The translations under genes and the position numbers were made by a program. DNA of 12,057 nucleotides. It comes from an uncultured Ideonella sp. Its GTDB lineage: Bacteria; Pseudomonadota; Gammaproteobacteria; Burkholderiales; Burkholderiaceae. The notes beneath the pieces are model-generated. The model did no database searches. It saw only the letters and a list, made by a program, of their open reading frames with translations, and was not told the origin of the DNA. Below are positions 8,675-12,057 of the stretch, in pieces; position 1 is the stretch's first letter; each line of letters starts with the position of its first letter. Location of the stretch: assembly GCA_946479475.1 (NCBI GenBank), contig CAMLGG010000163.1:1-12057 (forward strand). The letters run 5' to 3'.

Positions 8675-11113
8675 TCAGGTCTCGAAGCTGTGTACGCTGG
8701 CGCGGCCGGCGGCGTCCAGCGTCACGGGTGTCAATCGATTTCGGTGACGCAGCACCATGGCAGCCCGAGGCCGCCCGCGCAGCTCTACGCGCGTGGGCCG
8801 TCCGCCCTTCCAGGCGATGTCGATCTCCATGCCGCCGCGCACGCGCGCGCCGCGCAGCTCGCCCTCGGGCCATGCGGCGGGCAGCGCGGGCAGCAGGTGG
8901 ATCTCGCCGCCCCAGGACTGCACGATCATCTCGAGGATGCCGGCGGCGCCGCCGAAGTTGCCGTCGATCTGGAACGGCGGGTGCGAGTCGAACATGTTCG
9001 GGTAGGTGCGCACCGGACCCAGCAGGCCCTGGAGGATCGAATGCGCGCGGTCGCCTTCGCCCAGGCGAGCCCACAGCGCGAGCCGCCAGGCGGTGGCCCA
9101 GCCGGTGGATTGGTCGCCACGCGCGTTGAGCGTGACCTTCGCAGCCTTTGCCAGCGCAGGCGTATCGCGCACGTTGACCTGCCCGCTGGGGTAGACGGCA
9201 TACAGGTGGGAGACGTGCCGGTGCCGCTGGTCGGGCGCGCCGGCGTCCCAGTCCTCCAGCCATTCCTGCAGCTGGCCTTGCGCGCCGATGCGGTCCGCCG
9301 GCAGGCGCGCGCGGGCCTTGCGCAGGGCATGCACGAAGTCGTCCTCCCGCTGGCCCAGAAGCGCATGCGCTTGCAGCGTGTGGTCGAAGAGGTCGCGCAG
9401 GATCTGGCGGTCCATCGCCGGGCCGGCGCAGAGCGAGACGCCGGGGTGGTGCTCGTTCTCGGGCGACAGCGAGGGCGAGGTGACGAGGCCGCGTCCCTTC
9501 GGATCCTCCACCAGCGTGTCGAGGAAGAACAGCGAGGCACCCTTGAGCAGCGGATACAGCCGCTTCAGCGTCGAAGGCTCGGGGTGGTACTCGTGGTGGT
9601 CCCACAGCGAGTTGCACAGCCAGGCGCCGCCGCAGGGCCACAGGCCCCACAGCGGCCCGTCGACCGGTGCCGCGGCGCGCCAGAGGTCGGTGTTGTGGTG
9701 CACCACCCAGCCGCGTGCGCCATAGCAGGTGCGTGCGGTCCTTGCGCCGGTGATGGACAGCTCCTCGACCATGCGCAGAAGCGGCTCGACGCACTCGCCG
9801 AGATTGCCCGGCCCCGCAGGCCAGTAGTTCATCTCGGTGTTGATGTTGATGGTGTACTTGCTGCCCCAGGGCGGATGCAGGCCTTCGTTCCAGCGGCCCT
9901 GCAGGTTGGCCGGCTCGCTGCCGGGCCGCGAGGACGAGATGAGGAGGTAACGCGCGTACTGGACGTACAGCGCGGCCAGCGCCGGCTGCACCTCGGTGTC
10001 GGCGGCGTAGATGCGCTCGTTGGTCGGGCGCGCGTCCGCCTCGCCCTGGCCCAGGCGGATCGACAGGCGCCGGAAGAGGGCGCGGTGCGACTGCAGTTGC
10101 CTCTGCCTGAGCTCCTCGTAGGACCGGCGGGCTGCCGCCTCCGACCGGCCGCGCGCCAGGGCGACCGGGTCGCCGCTGACGTCGTCGAAGCGCAGGTGGC
10201 TGGTCGCGGCGGCGACGATCAGCGTGACGGTGCGTGCCTGCCTGACCTCGATGCGGCCGTCGCGAACCGACACGCGGCCGTCGCACAGGGCCTTGATGCG
10301 CACCGCGTAGCGCAGGGCCGAGGCGATGCCGGCGTCGGCGATGTTGCGGCCCTCGACGAGCAGGGCATCCCTTCCATCGGCGGTCACGGCGAGGCTGTCG
10401 GGGCGCTGCTCCTCGCGCAACGGCTCTCGCCGGTCCCAGGGGGCGCCGACCAGGGCCACGGCGCCGGTCTTTCGGTCTTGGTCCTTCGCGCCGTAGTCCG
10501 CATCGGCGGGATGGCGGTAGCCGAGGTCGAGGTCCAGCGGGCCCCCTTCGGCAGACACGCGGATGACCAGCACCTGGTCGGGATGGCTGCAGAAGACCTC
10601 GCGCAGGTGCCGCACCGGCCCATCGCTGAAGCGCGTGGTGGCGACGGCACTGTCGAGATCCAGCCAGCGCCGGTATCGCGTGGGCGCTTCCAGGCCCCCG
10701 GTCTCGATGAACAGGTCGCCTGCCGTCCCGTACGGCATCTGCACGATCGGCCGGGCCATCAAGCTCCGGCCGGCGAGGTCCGAGGCTTCCTTCCAGCGTC
10801 CCTGGTCGAGCAGCTCGCGCACGCGGGGCAGGGCCTCCAGCGCCGCGGGGTTGTCGGGCGTGTAGGGGCCGCCGCCGAAGAGCGTGTCGATGTTCAGCTG
10901 CAGGCGCTCCTGCGCCGCACGGCCGAAGACCATCGCGCCCAGGCGGCCGTTGCCCACCGGCAGGGCTTCGATCCAGGGGCCGGCAGGCTGCTCGTACCAG
11001 AGCGAGAGGTCGTTGCGCCCGTCGCGTTCGGTGGCCAGCACCTTCGCGCGCGCGAGGCCCGGGAAGGCGAGGGCCAGCCCCGCCGAGGCGATGAAGCGGC
11101 GTCTGTCGTTCAC
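8675..11113 (-). CDS. GH95 alpha-L-fucosidase, Tat-exported, GTG start
   Basis: The product is 812 aa, normal for GH95, an inverting family whose classic activity is alpha-1,2-L-fucosidase, with some alpha-L-galactosidases. The start is a GTG with GAGGAG 7 nt upstream. It gives the leader NDRRRFIASAGLALAFPGLARA, whose RRRFIAS is a twin-arginine signal. The N-terminal beta domain begins with WYEQPAGPWIEALPVGNGRLGAMVFG (about 39-64), and the (alpha/alpha)6 barrel occupies roughly 300-660. Key residues are in place. N423 and N425 in NINTEMNYW match the Asn pair that activates the catalytic water in Bifidobacterium AfcA. E552 in SPSLSPENEH matches the general acid. D717 in FQIDGNFGG matches the third catalytic-site acidic residue. 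ANLQGRWNEG and HRHVSHLYAVYP are further family signatures. It lies 67 nt after the GH29 gene and 1 nt before GH31. Family very sure; fucose versus L-galactose specificity is not settled by eye. Confidence 0.95.
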   Translation of the reverse strand: MNDRRRFIASAGLALAFPGLARAKVLATERDGRNDLSLWYEQPAGPWIEALPVGNGRLGAMVFGRAAQERLQLNIDTLFGGGPYTPDNPAALEALPRVRELLDQGRWKEASDLAGRSLMARPIVQMPYGTAGDLFIETGGLEAPTRYRRWLDLDSAVATTRFSDGPVRHLREVFCSHPDQVLVIRVSAEGGPLDLDLGYRHPADADYGAKDQDRKTGAVALVGAPWDRREPLREEQRPDSLAVTADGRDALLVEGRNIADAGIASALRYAVRIKALCDGRVSVRDGRIEVRQARTVTLIVAAATSHLRFDDVSGDPVALARGRSEAAARRSYEELRQRQLQSHRALFRRLSIRLGQGEADARPTNERIYAADTEVQPALAALYVQYARYLLISSSRPGSEPANLQGRWNEGLHPPWGSKYTININTEMNYWPAGPGNLGECVEPLLRMVEELSITGARTARTCYGARGWVVHHNTDLWRAAAPVDGPLWGLWPCGGAWLCNSLWDHHEYHPEPSTLKRLYPLLKGASLFFLDTLVEDPKGRGLVTSPSLSPENEHHPGVSLCAGPAMDRQILRDLFDHTLQAHALLGQREDDFVHALRKARARLPADRIGAQGQLQEWLEDWDAGAPDQRHRHVSHLYAVYPSGQVNVRDTPALAKAAKVTLNARGDQSTGWATAWRLALWARLGEGDRAHSILQGLLGPVRTYPNMFDSHPPFQIDGNFGGAAGILEMIVQSWGGEIHLLPALPAAWPEGELRGARVRGGMEIDIAWKGGRPTRVELRGRPRAAMVLRHRNRLTPVTLDAAGRASVHSFET

Positions 11114-11120
11114 GAAGCGT

Positions 11121-11126
11121 CTCCTC
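11121..11126 (-). promoter_or_regulatory. Ribosome binding site for the GTG start of the GH95 gene
   Basis: GAGGAG on the minus strand with 7 nt to GTG 11113 supports this non-ATG start. The following codons immediately give the Tat leader. Confidence 0.65.
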
Positions 11127-11141
11127 GGACGGTCTCGGCCG

Positions 11142-11172
11142 GCCGTGCCCGCCGCACGGCGCCGCGGCGCCG
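11142..11172 (-). repeat. Overlapping GC-rich foldbacks in the GH29-GH95 gap
   Basis: Two structures share bases. One is a 7-bp stem (GCCGTGC 11142-11148 with GCACGGC 11154-11160, 5-nt loop). The other is a 16-bp perfect palindrome CGGCGCCGCGGCGCCG (11157-11172). Neither is followed by a T-run on the minus strand, so a terminator is unlikely. They sit between the GH29 stop and the GH95 ribosome binding site. In DNA this rich in G and C, such palindromes can arise by chance. Confidence 0.35.
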
Positions 11173-11180
11173 AAGGGGGA

Positions 11181-12057
11181 TCAGATCACCGTCCCGCGGA
11201 TCTTCACCGCCACCGCGGGAGAGCCGGCCAGTCCTTCGGGCAGCTTGACCTCCAGGCCGCGCGTGCTGCGCTTGAAGTTCAGGCTGTCGGCCGAGCCGAC
11301 GGCCTGCACGTTCTCGATCCCGCCCGGCGCGAGCGCGGAGCCTTCGGCCAGGGACTGGATGCGCAGCAGGCCATCGCGGGGCCAGCCCATGGCGATCGCA
11401 TAGAGCACGCCGGCCTTGGTGGTGAAGCGGATGTCCTCGGCGGTCAGCGGCTGGGAGGAGCCTTCGCTGAACATGCCGCCCGTGACCCGGGTCGGTCCTT
11501 CGCCGAAGGTGCGCCACGGCCGGGTGCCGTGGATGGCCTCGCCGTTGCGCGCCATCCAGGCGGCCAGGTCCTCGAGGATCTTGCGCTCGTCGGAGTCTAT
11601 GGTGCCGTCGCCGCGCAGCGGCACGGACAGCAGCAGGTTGCCGTTCTTGGAGACGATGTCGCACAGCCGGTGGATGACGGTGGCGGCCGGCTTGTACTGG
11701 TGGTTCTCGAAGGTGCCGCGGTTGTAGTGCCAGTCGCCCAGGCAGGTGTCGGTCTGCCAGGGCAGGGCCTCGATGCCCTCGCGGAAGCCGCGCTCCACGT
11801 CTTCCACCACGCCCGGGCGCCGTTCCGCCGGCAGCTGCTTGGCGTTCACCACGGCCTCGAGCTTGCCGTTGTTCCAGGCCATGCTGGCGTTGTAGAAGTG
11901 GGCGGTGGCGTCGAGCCCGGCCTGGCCGAGCGGCAGGCCGGAGTCGTCGAAGTAGACGAGGTCGGGCCGGTAGCCGTCGATCAGGTCGCGGCAGCGCAGC
12001 AGCCACTGGCGCGTGAAGGCCGGGTTCTGCAGCGGCGGCTTCTCGTCCCAGTAGCGC
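11181..12057 (-). CDS. GH29 alpha-L-fucosidase, C-terminal part (5' end beyond window)
   Basis: The visible 291 codons before the stop hold the end of the catalytic barrel and the C-terminal beta-sandwich of GH29, a retaining exo-alpha-L-fucosidase family. YRPDLVYFDDSGLPLG near the window edge is the nucleophile strand; the second Asp (codon 11943-11945) aligns with the catalytic Asp. WQTDTCLGDWHY, YKPAATVIHRLCDIVSKNGN, LLLSVPLRGDGTID and the RPWRTFGEGP loop are family hallmarks. The C-terminal IRFTTKAGVLYAIAMGWP segment starts the closing beta domain. The signal peptide and start are outside the window. GH29 enzymes often accept alpha-1,3/1,4 or aryl fucosides, so this one may complement the GH95 enzyme encoded 67 nt downstream, probably on the same transcript. 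The acid/base residue is poorly conserved in the family and I do not assign it. Confidence 0.92.
   Translation of the reverse strand, partial: RYWDEKPPLQNPAFTRQWLLRCRDLIDGYRPDLVYFDDSGLPLGQAGLDATAHFYNASMAWNNGKLEAVVNAKQLPAERRPGVVEDVERGFREGIEALPWQTDTCLGDWHYNRGTFENHQYKPAATVIHRLCDIVSKNGNLLLSVPLRGDGTIDSDERKILEDLAAWMARNGEAIHGTRPWRTFGEGPTRVTGGMFSEGSSQPLTAEDIRFTTKAGVLYAIAMGWPRDGLLRIQSLAEGSALAPGGIENVQAVGSADSLNFKRSTRGLEVKLPEGLAGSPAVAVKIRGTVI

Noticed and set aside
8120..11248. Plus-strand open frame of 1042 codons
   Set aside because: It is antisense to GH95 and the start of GH31, with the same low-complexity composition. The minus strand encodes a full-length GH95 with all catalytic residues.

Overview
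The window is a G+C-rich chromosomal segment. All recognisable genes lie on the minus strand, packed head to tail, so transcription runs from high to low coordinates. The high G+C, the Tat and Sec export signals and the enzyme types suggest a free-living or plant-associated Proteobacterium. A Burkholderiales (Roseateles/Mitsuaria-like) or Xanthomonadales member would fit, but no marker gene is present, so the taxonomy is inference only.

Layout in the direction of transcription: (1) 12057-11181, 3' part of a GH29 alpha-L-fucosidase, cut by the window edge; (2) 11113-8675, GH95 alpha-L-fucosidase with a Tat signal and GTG start; (3) 8673-6028, GH31 alpha-xylosidase-like enzyme with a Tat signal and a PA14-like insertion; (4) 6035-4791, DUF418/YeiB-like polytopic membrane protein, probable TTG start overlapping the GH31 stop; (5) 4776-2806, GH97 glycosidase of the retaining (alpha-galactosidase-like) type; (6) 2727-1, GH2 beta-galactosidase-like enzyme with a DUF4982-type C-terminal part, cut by the window edge. 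Gaps are 67, 1, -8, 14 and 78 nt, which fits one operon. The two longer gaps (2728-2805 and 11114-11180) hold GC-rich inverted repeats and the ribosome binding sites. No stretch over 300 bases lacks a gene.

Together the enzymes form an exo-acting side-chain stripping set. Alpha-L-fucosidase, beta-galactosidase and alpha-xylosidase are the activities that take apart the Fuc-alpha-1,2-Gal-beta-1,2-Xyl-alpha-1,6 branch of fucosylated xyloglucan in order from its tip. The GH97 enzyme and the second fucosidase family widen the range or point to another fucosylated heteroglycan. All enzymes whose N-terminus is visible carry export signals, which places the pathway in the periplasm or outside the cell. 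The DUF418 protein is the unusual member: it carries an R-x10-H motif like that of acyltransferase-3 family membrane proteins. No endo-glucanase, TonB receptor, sugar transporter or regulator is seen, so these would have to be outside the window.
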